DNA from: UBA9300 sp964577305
GTDB taxonomy: Bacteria; Bacteroidota; Bacteroidia; Bacteroidales; VadinHA17
Reading direction: 5' to 3'
Length of the DNA: 20,175 bases
Assembly (NCBI GenBank): GCA_964577305.1
Contig: CAZNYS010000064.1
Coordinates: forward strand, 1-20,175
Positions 1-7,468 of this stretch are shown in pieces. Positions within the stretch are counted from its first letter, which is position 1. Each line of letters begins with the position of its first letter. Both the position numbers and the translations under genes were made by a program. The notes under the pieces were generated by a model. That model ran no database searches, was not told the DNA's origin, and worked only from the letters and a program-made list of their open reading frames with translations.

Positions 1-20
1 GAATCGGGTAGATTAGCTCT

Positions 21-69
21 TAGTCTCTCAGTCCTGTCCCATGCCCCCTGCTCCCTGCCCCTTGCTATC
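21..69. repeat. Degenerate 7-bp tandem array
   Basis: Seven consecutive heptamers can be read in register: TAGTCTC, TCAGTCC, TGTCCCA, TGCCCCC, TGCTCCC, TGCCCCT and TGCTATC. Units drift but keep a pyrimidine-rich TGCCCCC-like core. The array sits just downstream of xylA, next to the hairpin pair at 79-115. Its function is unknown. Similar 7-bp arrays occur at 3022-3042, 18272-18299 and 18342-18390. Confidence 0.7.
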
Positions 70-78
70 ACATCCCCC

Positions 79-115
79 GGTCCCGAATACTCGGGACCAC
101 CCCCTTAAAAGGGGG
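79..115. repeat. Double hairpin after xylA, palindromic repeat copy 1
   Basis: Two adjacent perfect stems: GGTCCCGA (79-86) pairs with TCGGGACC (91-98), and CCCCCTT (100-106) pairs with AAGGGGG (109-115). The motif ACCACC at 96-101 joins them, as in the other palindromic elements of this window. The element begins two bases past the xylA stop codon, so it could end or stabilise the xylBA transcript. No T-run follows the stems on the minus strand, so a classical intrinsic terminator is not shown. Confidence 0.6.
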
Positions 116-117
116 AG

Positions 118-1449
118 CTATTTGATGTACTGGTTAATTGTCGCCTCATAAAGTTCCTGCTTACCGCTTATCTGTGCGGGTTCGCCGGTCTTAATTGCCA
201 GTTTACGCAGATCCTCAAGCGAAAATTTGCCTTCTTCAAATAGTTTTCCATCACCTGAATCAAATGACTTATACCTCTCGGTCCGCATTTTCCGGTACGG
301 GGATTTTTCCAGTATATCATAAGCAATCTCATATGCCCTGGCAAAGGCATCCATAGCTGCTATATGAGCAATAAAAATATCTTCAAGATCGGTTGAGTTT
401 CGTCTTGTTTTGGCATCGAAATTGACCCCCCCTGATTTAAAACCGCCGGCTTCAATTATTACCAGCATAGCCTCAACCAACTCGTATATATCTATAGGAA
501 ATTGGTCAGTATCCCAACCGTTCTGATAATCACCCCTGTTGGCATCAATACTCGCAAACATACCATTATCTGTTGCAACCTGTAATTCATGCTGGAAAGT
601 ATGTCCGGCAAGGGTTGCATGATTAACCTCTATATTCAGCTTGAAGTCGTCCTGCAGGCCAAACTTATTGAGAAAACCAATAACTGTGGCAGCATCATAA
701 TCATACTGGTGCTTTGTTGGTTCCATAGGTTTCGGCTCAATCAGGAAAGGTCCTTTAAAACCATTTTTACGGGCATAATCCCTGGCCATAAGCATCAGCC
801 TGGCTATATGTTCCTGTTCTCTTTTCATGTCAGTATTTAGTAGTGACATATATCCCTCTCGGCCACCCCAGAACACATAATTTTCACCGCCAAGTGCTAT
901 AGTGGCATCAAGGGCATTCTTAAGTTGTGTTCCAACCCATGAAACAACATTAAAGTCAGGATTTGAACCGGCCCCGTTCATATACCTGGGATGAGAAAAT
1001 ACATTTGCCGTACCCCAAAGTAATTTTACTCCTGAAGCCTGTTGCTTCTGTTTTGCATAATCAACCATGGTCTTCAGGTTCTTCTCATATCCGGCAATCG
1101 AATCTCCTTCATCCACAAGGTCAATATCATGAAAACAGTAATATGGTGCACCTATCTTAGTAAAGAACTCAAAAGCAGCATCCATTTTGTCTTTCCCCCT
1201 TGTTATGGTATCCGTATTTTTATCCCATGGAAAAGATTTTGTCCCCGGACCAAACGGATCCTCACCTGTTCCGCAGAAGGTGTGCCAGTAAGCCACCGCA
1301 AATCTCATTAACTCTTTCATTTGTTTTCCACCAATCACCCTGGTTTCATCATAAAACTTAAAAGCTAACGGATTATCTGAATCGCGTCCCTCATACTTTA
1401 TTTTCCCTATACCGGGAAAGAATTCTTTATTTCCTGTTATTACACTCAT
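118..1449 (-). CDS. xylA: Xylose isomerase
   Basis: Converts D-xylose to D-xylulose in the cytoplasm as a metal-dependent TIM-barrel enzyme, usually a tetramer. The 443-residue length fits the long class II xylose isomerases. All expected active-site residues are visible: the His107/Asp110 pair in FHDID, the WGGREGY motif near 195-200, Glu238 and Lys240 in IEPKPMEP, Glu274 and His277 in IEVNHATLAGH, Asp302 in DANRGD, Asp313 and Asp315 in WDTDQFP, and Asp345 in VNFDAK. It starts 7 bp after the xylB stop codon, so the two genes are almost certainly cotranscribed in the order xylB-xylA. No Shine-Dalgarno is evident, as is common in Bacteroidetes. No xylose transporter or regulator is seen in this window, but the sequence ends shortly after the gene. 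Confidence 0.98.
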   Translation of the reverse strand: MSVITGNKEFFPGIGKIKYEGRDSDNPLAFKFYDETRVIGGKQMKELMRFAVAYWHTFCGTGEDPFGPGTKSFPWDKNTDTITRGKDKMDAAFEFFTKIGAPYYCFHDIDLVDEGDSIAGYEKNLKTMVDYAKQKQQASGVKLLWGTANVFSHPRYMNGAGSNPDFNVVSWVGTQLKNALDATIALGGENYVFWGGREGYMSLLNTDMKREQEHIARLMLMARDYARKNGFKGPFLIEPKPMEPTKHQYDYDAATVIGFLNKFGLQDDFKLNIEVNHATLAGHTFQHELQVATDNGMFASIDANRGDYQNGWDTDQFPIDIYELVEAMLVIIEAGGFKSGGVNFDAKTRRNSTDLEDIFIAHIAAMDAFARAYEIAYDILEKSPYRKMRTERYKSFDSGDGKLFEEGKFSLEDLRKLAIKTGEPAQISGKQELYEATINQYIK

Positions 1450-1456
1450 TTTATAA

Positions 1457-2944
1457 TTATTTTTTGATATAGTTTTTTAATTCTTTTAACCAACTCTCAT
1501 ATGCAGCTGTGTATTCTTCAGTTAATCCAGGATCAGGTTCTGTGGCTTTTACCATAGCCAGTCCCTTGAAGGCTTCATTAAAACTTTTATAAATACCTGC
1601 TCCTACCCCTGCTGCTCTTGCCGCTCCCTGGGATCCGTCTGTATTGTAAAGTTCTATTACTGCACCCGTAATATTTGACAGTGTATCCCTGAACACAGGA
1701 CTGATGAACATATTTCCATATCCTGCACGTATCACCTCAGGCTGAATTCCCACGTTTTTCATAATATCAATCCCATATCTTAAAGCAAACGCTATCCCCT
1801 CCTGGGCTGCCCTGAGAAAGTGTGCTTTCGAATGGATATTAAAATCCAGGTTCCTTACCTGAGCACCTTTATTAAGATTGTTTAACATCCTTTCAGCACC
1901 ATTACCAAAGGGTAAGATAACAAGGCCATCTGAACCAATATTAATACCTGAGGCCTTGTCATTCATCTGATCATAAGTAAGATTGCCTGCTATATTGAAT
2001 TTGCTCCATGAATTCAGTATACCGGTACCGTTTAGGCATAACAACACCCCCAGGCTGGTATCAGTTCCGGAATGGTTGACATGAGCAAAGGTGTTTATTC
2101 TTGACTCAGGATCATATTTAACCTTATCGCTCACTCCGTATACCACCCCGGATGTCCCTGCAACTGCAGCCATCTCACCCGGTCTAAGCACATTAAGTGA
2201 GAAGGCATTATTGGGCTGATCGCCGGCCCGGTAAGTTACTGGAATACCTGCCGGTAAATTAAATTCAGAAGAAGCTCTTTCCGAAATACATCCCTGTTCA
2301 GAGAAGGTGGGGACAAGTTGAGGTATCAGGGAAGGATCAAAACCAAAATAGTCCAGGATAAAACCGGCTGTTTCACTATTCTTAAAATCCCATAACATAC
2401 CCTCAGACAGACCTGAAGCCGTTGTTTTTATTTTCCCGGTTAATTTCATTGCGATGTAATCGCCCGGCAGCATTATTTTATGAATCTTTTTATAGATCTC
2501 GGGCTGATTTTCCTTAACCCATTTAAGTTTGGAGGCTGTAAAATTGCCAGGTGAATTTAGAAGGTGAGTAAGACATTTTTCCTTTCCGACCCCGGCAAAT
2601 GCATTTTCTCCTATTCCTGTTGCCCGGCTGTCGCACCAGATTATTGAAGGACGTATTACCTCCTGGTTCTTATTTACCATCACCAGGCCGTGCATCTGGT
2701 ATGATATACCAATAGCTTTAATATCCCGGGGTGAAATATCAGCAGTCTTAATAGTTTCGTTTACTGCCAGTTTCGTGTATTTCCACCACATCTCAGGATC
2801 CTGCTCAGCAAAACCCGGTTTTGGAGCAGAAATAAGCATTTCTTCCTTCGGGAAAAAATCAGAGGATAAAGGAATTCCTGTTTCTGCACTAATGACAGTA
2901 GCTTTGATAGATGAGCTACCTATATCCAGACCAAGTAAATACAT
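1457..2944 (-). CDS. xylB: Xylulokinase
   Basis: FGGY-family sugar kinase that phosphorylates D-xylulose to xylulose 5-phosphate, the step after XylA. With the chosen start it has 495 residues and begins MYLLGLDIGSSS, the FGGY phosphate-1 motif. QMHG near residues 83-86 matches the xylulose-binding Met-His pair of the family. Asp242 in AGDQPNN is the expected catalytic base, followed by the nucleotide-binding AGTSG segment and the C-terminal TDGSQGAARAAG motif. A longer reading frame begins at 2998, but its extra 18 residues are basic, lie before the conserved beta-strand and would overlap the likely promoter at 2968-2999, so 2944 is preferred. First gene of the xylBA operon. Confidence 0.96.
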   Translation of the reverse strand: MYLLGLDIGSSSIKATVISAETGIPLSSDFFPKEEMLISAPKPGFAEQDPEMWWKYTKLAVNETIKTADISPRDIKAIGISYQMHGLVMVNKNQEVIRPSIIWCDSRATGIGENAFAGVGKEKCLTHLLNSPGNFTASKLKWVKENQPEIYKKIHKIMLPGDYIAMKLTGKIKTTASGLSEGMLWDFKNSETAGFILDYFGFDPSLIPQLVPTFSEQGCISERASSEFNLPAGIPVTYRAGDQPNNAFSLNVLRPGEMAAVAGTSGVVYGVSDKVKYDPESRINTFAHVNHSGTDTSLGVLLCLNGTGILNSWSKFNIAGNLTYDQMNDKASGINIGSDGLVILPFGNGAERMLNNLNKGAQVRNLDFNIHSKAHFLRAAQEGIAFALRYGIDIMKNVGIQPEVIRAGYGNMFISPVFRDTLSNITGAVIELYNTDGSQGAARAAGVGAGIYKSFNEAFKGLAMVKATEPDPGLTEEYTAAYESWLKELKNYIKK

Positions 2945-2967
2945 TATTTGCTGTTTTAAGGTTACAG

Positions 2968-2999
2968 TAAATCTAACTTTTCTTCGGGGAAATATCAAA
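2968..2999 (-). promoter_or_regulatory. Candidate Bacteroidetes-type promoter of xylBA
   Basis: On the minus strand a TTTG (complement of 2996-2999) is followed after 20 bases by TAGATTTA (complement of 2968-2975). This matches the Bacteroidetes sigma-ABfr pattern TTTG-N19/20-TAnnTTTG except for the last base. The -7 box ends about 24 bases before the xylB start at 2944, which leaves room for a short leader. Confidence 0.5.
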
Positions 3000-3021
3000 C
3001 TTCGTCACTTCAAGAATTATA

Positions 3022-3042
3022 TGCTCTGTGCTCTGTGCCATC
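3022..3042. repeat. Short 7-bp tandem array
   Basis: Three heptamers in register: TGCTCTG, TGCTCTG and TGCCATC. They immediately precede the palindromic element at 3045. The TGC-initial unit resembles the array at 21-69, which is also next to a palindromic element. Confidence 0.55.
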
Positions 3043-3044
3043 TA

Positions 3045-3137
3045 ACCACCCCCCACTTCACCGTCACCCCGAAGCCTCGGGGCTCGTCGAAGTGCACCCC
3101 TCCTTAAATTCTTCGAATTCAAGGAGGGGAAAGTGAC
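3045..3137. repeat. Palindromic element, copy 2
   Basis: Starts ACCACC (3045-3050). CCCCGA (3067-3072) pairs with TCGGGG (3077-3082), enclosed by CACTTC (3054-3059) and GAAGTG (3089-3094). A second hairpin pairs CCCCTCCTT (3097-3105) with AAGGAGGGG (3121-3129), extended inside by AATTC/GAATT with one mismatch. The CCCCTCC...GGAGGGG core and ACCACC start are shared with the copies at 5586 and 6239. It lies between the glycosidase-like gene and the xylB promoter and may end transcription of the former. Confidence 0.75.
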
Positions 3138-3144
3138 ATTTTCA

Positions 3145-5475
3145 TTAATTATCTTTTATTCTTTCGCTCCTGCTCTTCAGCCGGATATACCCCTGCAGCC
3201 TGATATCTGATCCACTGCTGAAATCTGCACTTACCCTGATACTATATGCTCCTTCTTTTAATATTAAACCTTCCTCCTCAAAATCAAGCTTTGTTTTTAA
3301 CCTGCCTACTTCATCATATACAAGTATATTATTATCTCCCCGATAGGTAATTGACCAGTTAGGTTCTAGTTCGACATCAATTATATATGTTTCATACCCA
3401 TTGAAGTCAATGTTTATATTACTGATTGTCCCTGATGCGCCAACAGCACCAATCACAAAGTAAAATGGCTGTTCTTCCATTACCTGGAAATCAACACTTA
3501 TATCATTGGGCTGACCGGGCTGCACAGGTAGATTCAGCAGTTCAAAATGATTCTTTTCATAATATTGAAGGATAAATTCATTATCATAAGTCTTATTGAG
3601 TGAGAAATCATTATTCACATCACGAAGCTGTACCATCTGTTCTTCATTGAAGATCTTCTTTAAACGTGCCTCCTCCCATATGTTTATAGCTTCTGCTATC
3701 CTATCAAACTCTGTATTCTTCTTCATATCATCCAGCATGCTGTAAAGGGCATAGCCGGAATCATAACCAGCTGATCTGGCCAGCATATATTCAAATTCCT
3801 GTAATGTGGTTGATTCATTCAGCAGGAACCAGCCTAACATGTTTGGTATATAATTCCTCTTGAGCAATGCCTGGTTCTGGTACCTGTAATGACCCTGGCT
3901 CTTGGTGAATCCACCATACCATGGTTCGCCCCAGTTGATATATGATACTGTATGCCAGTAATAATGATTCGAACGGCTGGAACCATTTCGTAATTCGTGG
4001 TCCACCTGTTTCTGTAGCTGTTCACTGAAATAATCCATGCCGTACTCTCCTTCACCTGTGCCCCACCCTCCTTCATGTCCGTCGAAGTCGAGCTGACCAA
4101 CACCGGTATAATTGAAAAAATCTGCCAGGTTACTTATCATTTCTTTTTGCTTTTCCCAGTTAGGGAAGAATACTTTGTAGGGATGGTCAACCAGCCGTGC
4201 TATTTCAGTACCTGCGGTATATGATGCTGGTCTTGTTCCATACTGGCCTCTTTTGCAATCAAGCAGCCTGTATGGCTTGTCCTCAGAAACCCCTGAGAAA
4301 CGTATTATCTCATCGCCAACCATAAGAGCCTTGTTAGTATTCTTAAAGTCATATCCTTCAGGATCATCAATATAGATTTCATTATCGCTCTCTGAAATAT
4401 CCCTTGTTATTGTCGTCCTGCAGAAGACCATCAGGTTCTGATCCGGCACAGGGGTAACAAACGGATCATTTGTAGTAATGAAATTAGTCAGGGTATGTGC
4501 TCCCAGTCTTATACCCTCCTCGCTTGCTTTCTCTGCACATTCCTTCATCCCGTCCCATCCGTTCGGGAACTGTTCCTTAATAAGTTCAAAATGGCCCCAT
4601 GTAGAAAATGGGTGACCATGATAAAGTGCATTATAGCCCAGCTTCTTTGTATACTCTATCATCTCATCGATATTATCCTCGGTGAATGTGGTAATAAGGT
4701 ATGGCTTATTTGCATCAGTACTTGTTTTTGACCATTCGCCATTAATTGTGGAATGAGGAAGCCCCTGCTCAATTTCAATCTTTTCAATTACAGTTAATAC
4801 ATCCTGTTCCCTGCAACCGAAAAGGGCAATGGCACTCCCCTCGAGTTTACCATCTGCATTTGCAGGGATAAAAGCATTTGGGATACTATTATTCCATATA
4901 GAATATGTTCTGTCCTTATCCCTGTTGATGCAATAAGCCTGCAGGCTGCTTCCGTGATCTTCTGCTGTAGCTGTTGTTCCCCTTGCCGAATCACTGCCAT
5001 CAGGGTTTATAAACTTGCCTCCTGTTGTTTTTGCATTCAGGCTCTGTATTCCGAGGGCATATCCTCCCTCGCGAACCACACCAACAATTTCTCCAATTGT
5101 TTCATCCATTATTGTCGGGAATGAACCGTAGAACAAAATATCAATGCGATTATCATCATTTGTTTCCATTACCTCAACTTTAAGGTAATCGCCCAACTGT
5201 TTAACAGAAATAACAACATTTATACCCTGTTCAAAATATGCTGTTACATTATCCATTTTCCACTTTGATCCCATAGGAATAAGTAAATCCTCTCCTGCTT
5301 TGATTCTTATAAGATAACTCTCAACATCATCAGGCAGGTATTCACGATCGCCGTATATAGAAGATATTTTAAGCTTTTTATCAAGTGTGATTTTTATTTC
5401 GCCAGCAGTGAAAGTTTTCTGAGCAGATAAATTAATCGCAATAAGCGGGAGAAGGATGATAATTAGCTTTTTCAT
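3145..5475 (-). CDS. Secreted glycoside-hydrolase-like protein, family not assigned
   Basis: 776 residues with a clear signal peptide (MKKLIIILLPLIAINLSAQ). An N-terminal beta-rich part (about 20-240) is followed by a TIM-barrel-like region starting near 255 (PYLITTFTEDNIDEMIEYTK, then YNALYHGHPF and LGAHTLTNF). The barrel resumes near 435 with QLDFDGHEGG (462-470), whose Asp463, Asp465 and Glu468 are candidate acidic residues. Between them, about 352-430, is an inserted segment with VGDEIIRFSG, then LLDCKRGQYGTRPASYTAGTEI. This resembles small beta-domains with a GDEii...RGqyGT..a.H..G pattern known from phage tail and fibre proteins. The end (about 650-776) looks like a beta-sandwich. Layout and the xylBA neighbours suggest a periplasmic or outer-surface polysaccharide enzyme. 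This is inference: I do not recognise the exact family and substrate is unknown. Confidence 0.75.
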   Translation of the reverse strand: MKKLIIILLPLIAINLSAQKTFTAGEIKITLDKKLKISSIYGDREYLPDDVESYLIRIKAGEDLLIPMGSKWKMDNVTAYFEQGINVVISVKQLGDYLKVEVMETNDDNRIDILFYGSFPTIMDETIGEIVGVVREGGYALGIQSLNAKTTGGKFINPDGSDSARGTTATAEDHGSSLQAYCINRDKDRTYSIWNNSIPNAFIPANADGKLEGSAIALFGCREQDVLTVIEKIEIEQGLPHSTINGEWSKTSTDANKPYLITTFTEDNIDEMIEYTKKLGYNALYHGHPFSTWGHFELIKEQFPNGWDGMKECAEKASEEGIRLGAHTLTNFITTNDPFVTPVPDQNLMVFCRTTITRDISESDNEIYIDDPEGYDFKNTNKALMVGDEIIRFSGVSEDKPYRLLDCKRGQYGTRPASYTAGTEIARLVDHPYKVFFPNWEKQKEMISNLADFFNYTGVGQLDFDGHEGGWGTGEGEYGMDYFSEQLQKQVDHELRNGSSRSNHYYWHTVSYINWGEPWYGGFTKSQGHYRYQNQALLKRNYIPNMLGWFLLNESTTLQEFEYMLARSAGYDSGYALYSMLDDMKKNTEFDRIAEAINIWEEARLKKIFNEEQMVQLRDVNNDFSLNKTYDNEFILQYYEKNHFELLNLPVQPGQPNDISVDFQVMEEQPFYFVIGAVGASGTISNINIDFNGYETYIIDVELEPNWSITYRGDNNILVYDEVGRLKTKLDFEEEGLILKEGAYSIRVSADFSSGSDIRLQGYIRLKSRSERIKDN

Positions 5476-5521
5476 CAGTATATTTTTTCTCTTCGTTATT
5501 TTTTTGTGATATAAAGTGAAC

Positions 5522-5552
5522 CGAAAATAGCTTTTTGGGAACTAACTGCAAA
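5522..5552 (-). promoter_or_regulatory. Candidate promoter of the glycosidase-like gene
   Basis: Minus-strand TTTG (complement of 5549-5552), then 19 bases, then TATTTTCG (complement of 5522-5529), a 6/8 match to TAnnTTTG at the expected spacing. It lies about 47 bases before the start codon at 5475. Confidence 0.35.
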
Positions 5553-5585
5553 AAAATCTGGTTTGTAACCATCTGCATGATAAGA

Positions 5586-5641
5586 ACCACCCACCACTCC
5601 TTTACAAAGGAGGGGAATGTTTGGGTATTAAACCTCTAAAC
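5586..5641. repeat. Palindromic element, truncated copy 3
   Basis: Begins with ACCACCC. A perfect stem pairs CTCCTTT (5597-5603) with AAAGGAG (5606-5612). The stretch after the stem (GGGGAATGTTTGGGTATTAA, then ACCTCTAAACT) aligns by eye with the part of copy 4 after its AAGGAGGGG arm (GGGGAAATTATTGGTTATCA, then ATCCTATAACT). This shows that the two are diverged copies of one dispersed element. It lies just downstream of the amidohydrolase stop codon. Confidence 0.65.
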
Positions 5642-5655
5642 TACTTTAAACAACT

Positions 5656-6633
5656 TTATAGAGGGATCCTATAAAGTCTCACACAATTCCTGAAAAGCAC
5701 ATTATCCGCTTCGTCTTTACTGAAATTATTCCTGATACTTTCTATATGCGGCAGATATCGTTCATAAGTTCCTATTCCATGAACAATTGCATCAGTTCCG
5801 AACAGTATTTTCTCTGAACCGCATTCATTTATTGCTTTAATCACATTCTCGGTTTTCACCTCACAGGTATCACCATAAATATTAGCATTATCGCTGATAA
5901 TATTTATTGCTTCGCCGTTACCCGTATTAAGCCCCAAATGGACCATTATGAACATAAGGTCAGGGTATTTACCTGCCAGCTCAGCAACATAAGCCGGGTT
6001 AGACAGTCCGTCATTTTCAGTATGTACCTGCACAGGCATATTAAACTTTTGAGCCAGATCAAGATATGGTCTAAACCTGTCATCTGTAAATTTTATATTG
6101 GATAAAGAAGGATGCATTTTAAGACCTGCGATATGATCCCTGTTTTCTATTATGAATTGTTCGAGGGCTTCTGTAACCTTTTCGGTATATGGTTTAATCC
6201 AAAGTAATGCCTTTAACATGGGACTCAAAAGTCCCTTAACCACCCCGTCCTCGACCTTACGGTCGGGACACCCCTCCTTTAAAAAGGAGGGGAAATTATT
6301 GGTTATCAATCCTATAACTTTCTCCTCCTCTTCAGAGGAGGAGTACCCCCGAGTACTCGGGGGGGAGGTGGTGTGCTTTAATGATATTCCACCCTGGGTT
6401 TGGACAAATTGAACAAGACTTCGGAAAGATTCCAGTTGAGGAACTTGTTTTTCCGGTGGTGCCACCTGCCCCTCAAAATCAAATTCAGCTCCTTCAATAC
6501 TTGAGACCAGTGCAAAATCAATGGAATATTTTCTCATAGCCGCCAGGAGGACTTCCCCGGGCAGATTTGAGACCCTGTTTTTACCAACCGGATATAAAAT
6601 ATTGCCAATATGTGTATGGGAATCGAATATCAT
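5656..6633 (-). CDS. Amidohydrolase-2/TatD-type metal hydrolase with in-frame repeat insertion
   Basis: 325-residue cytoplasmic TIM-barrel metal hydrolase; substrate not predictable. The metal ligands expected for the amidohydrolase superfamily are visible: HTH at residues 6-8 in MIFDSHTHIG, His204 in VQVHTE, His232 in MVHLG and Asp281 in LFGTD. LKMHP at 171-175 holds another conserved segment. Residues about 88-132 are encoded by a GC-rich palindromic repeat (6239-6372). They are low-complexity and hydrophilic (TTSPPSTRGYSSSEEEE, then GCPDRKVEDG) and separate the SLVQFVQTQGG helix from the strand LLSPMLKALLWIKP. Without them the protein would be about 280 residues, a normal length for the family. 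The reading frame stays open across the insertion and all ligands remain, so the enzyme may still fold with an added surface loop. Confidence 0.85.
   Translation of the reverse strand: MIFDSHTHIGNILYPVGKNRVSNLPGEVLLAAMRKYSIDFALVSSIEGAEFDFEGQVAPPEKQVPQLESFRSLVQFVQTQGGISLKHTTSPPSTRGYSSSEEEEKVIGLITNNFPSFLKEGCPDRKVEDGVVKGLLSPMLKALLWIKPYTEKVTEALEQFIIENRDHIAGLKMHPSLSNIKFTDDRFRPYLDLAQKFNMPVQVHTENDGLSNPAYVAELAGKYPDLMFIMVHLGLNTGNGEAINIISDNANIYGDTCEVKTENVIKAINECGSEKILFGTDAIVHGIGTYERYLPHIESIRNNFSKDEADNVLFRNCVRLYRIPL
6239..6372. repeat. Palindromic element, copy 4, inside the amidohydrolase gene
   Basis: 134 bp bounded by ACCACC (6239-6244) and GGTGGT (6367-6372), which are inverted copies. It contains four hairpins in a row: GTCC+CGACC (6247-6256) with GGTCG+GGAC (6261-6269); CCCCTCCTT (6271-6279) with AAGGAGGGG (6284-6292); CTCCTCCTC (6322-6330) with GAGGAGGAG (6335-6343); and an 18-bp perfect palindrome at 6346-6363 centred on GAGTACTC. 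A further small palindrome, GGGACT/AGTCCC, lies just outside at 6220-6235. TTAA occurs at both flanks (6236-6239, 6378-6381), but a target duplication is not proven. Confidence 0.85.
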
Positions 6634-6744
6634 TTTGCGATCTTATTATTCTCTTAAAAATAGTAAAATTTTACTGGAATAATTTTCAGAAAATTAATAA
6701 TCAGATAAATACAATTAACCAGATATGAGTAGCTTGCCTGTTAA

Positions 6745-7266
6745 TTAATCTTCTTTTGCCCAGGAAAAATGCTGCTGGACGACCCTCCATTTCCCTTTTC
6801 TTTTTTCAAGGACTCCTGTCCACCGGACATTCTCCCAATTTGAAGGTTCACCTTTCCATTCGTTAAAATCACTGACCACGCAGTAAAACCAGGCAACATT
6901 ACCCGAGCTTGAAAAGTGTATTTTCAAGTCCCTGATTTCATGCCGTATTGCCTTGAAATAAGGACTTCCCCAGAATGTACTGTCCTGCCTGACATCATTG
7001 ATTCCAAATTTCACACGGTTGTAAGGTGTTACACTGATAAAACAGGAATCATCTGCTATTGTATGGTAGAACAGATCAAAATCTTTTTCTGCCGCCCAGC
7101 CGAATACATTGTGAATAGCCTCTTTAACTTCTTTCAGGTCCCTGGTCTTTCGTAATATACTTTCCGTAACCTGAGCCCGGATAGAATCCTGAAAAATAGT
7201 CAGGATAACAAGTACCATAAACCATCTAATAAAATATGTACATTTTTTAGCAAAACATTCTTTCAT
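6745..7266 (-). CDS. Exported NTF2/SnoaL-like domain protein
   Basis: 173 residues. A hydrophobic N-terminus (about 12-32, ending SIRAQ) suggests export. The remainder fits a SnoaL_3/NTF2-like alpha+beta cone fold: the start KEVKEAIHNVFGWAAEKDFDLFYHTIADD, the middle IRDLKIHFSSSGNVAWFYCVVSD and the closing strands WENVRWTGVLEKRKGKWRVVQQHFSW. Such domains serve as small-molecule binding or minor enzyme modules, and no catalytic role can be assigned. A GGAAG lies about 10 bases before the ATG. A diverged, frameshifted fragment of the same gene occurs at 13262-13326. It is separated by about 110 bp from the downstream amidohydrolase and about 200 bp from the upstream peptidase gene, so cotranscription is uncertain. 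Confidence 0.8.
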   Translation of the reverse strand: MKECFAKKCTYFIRWFMVLVILTIFQDSIRAQVTESILRKTRDLKEVKEAIHNVFGWAAEKDFDLFYHTIADDSCFISVTPYNRVKFGINDVRQDSTFWGSPYFKAIRHEIRDLKIHFSSSGNVAWFYCVVSDFNEWKGEPSNWENVRWTGVLEKRKGKWRVVQQHFSWAKED

Positions 7267-7468
7267 GATTAAGTCTTCCTTTATTATGTGAAGTATTTAG
7301 ACTTTTTAAAACCATTGTTTCCCATCCTGTTTCATAGCATTATTTTTATTTTGCAATGATCGCTTTTTGCACAGGATGTTACAAAAAAGATCTACAGGTA
7401 TAAATTAATTAAATTGTATTGATAGCTTTTATTCCGGTTTGTGATAGCAGGCGATAACATTGTCTGTC

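Noticed and set aside
2945..2998. 18-residue N-terminal extension of XylB
   Set aside because: It precedes the conserved MYLLGLDIGSSS start, has no homology-like features and overlaps a good promoter match.
6236..6381. TTAA target-site duplication around the coding repeat
   Set aside because: TTAA is present on both sides, but it is short, the element ends are not fixed, and a 142-bp gain would not keep the frame.
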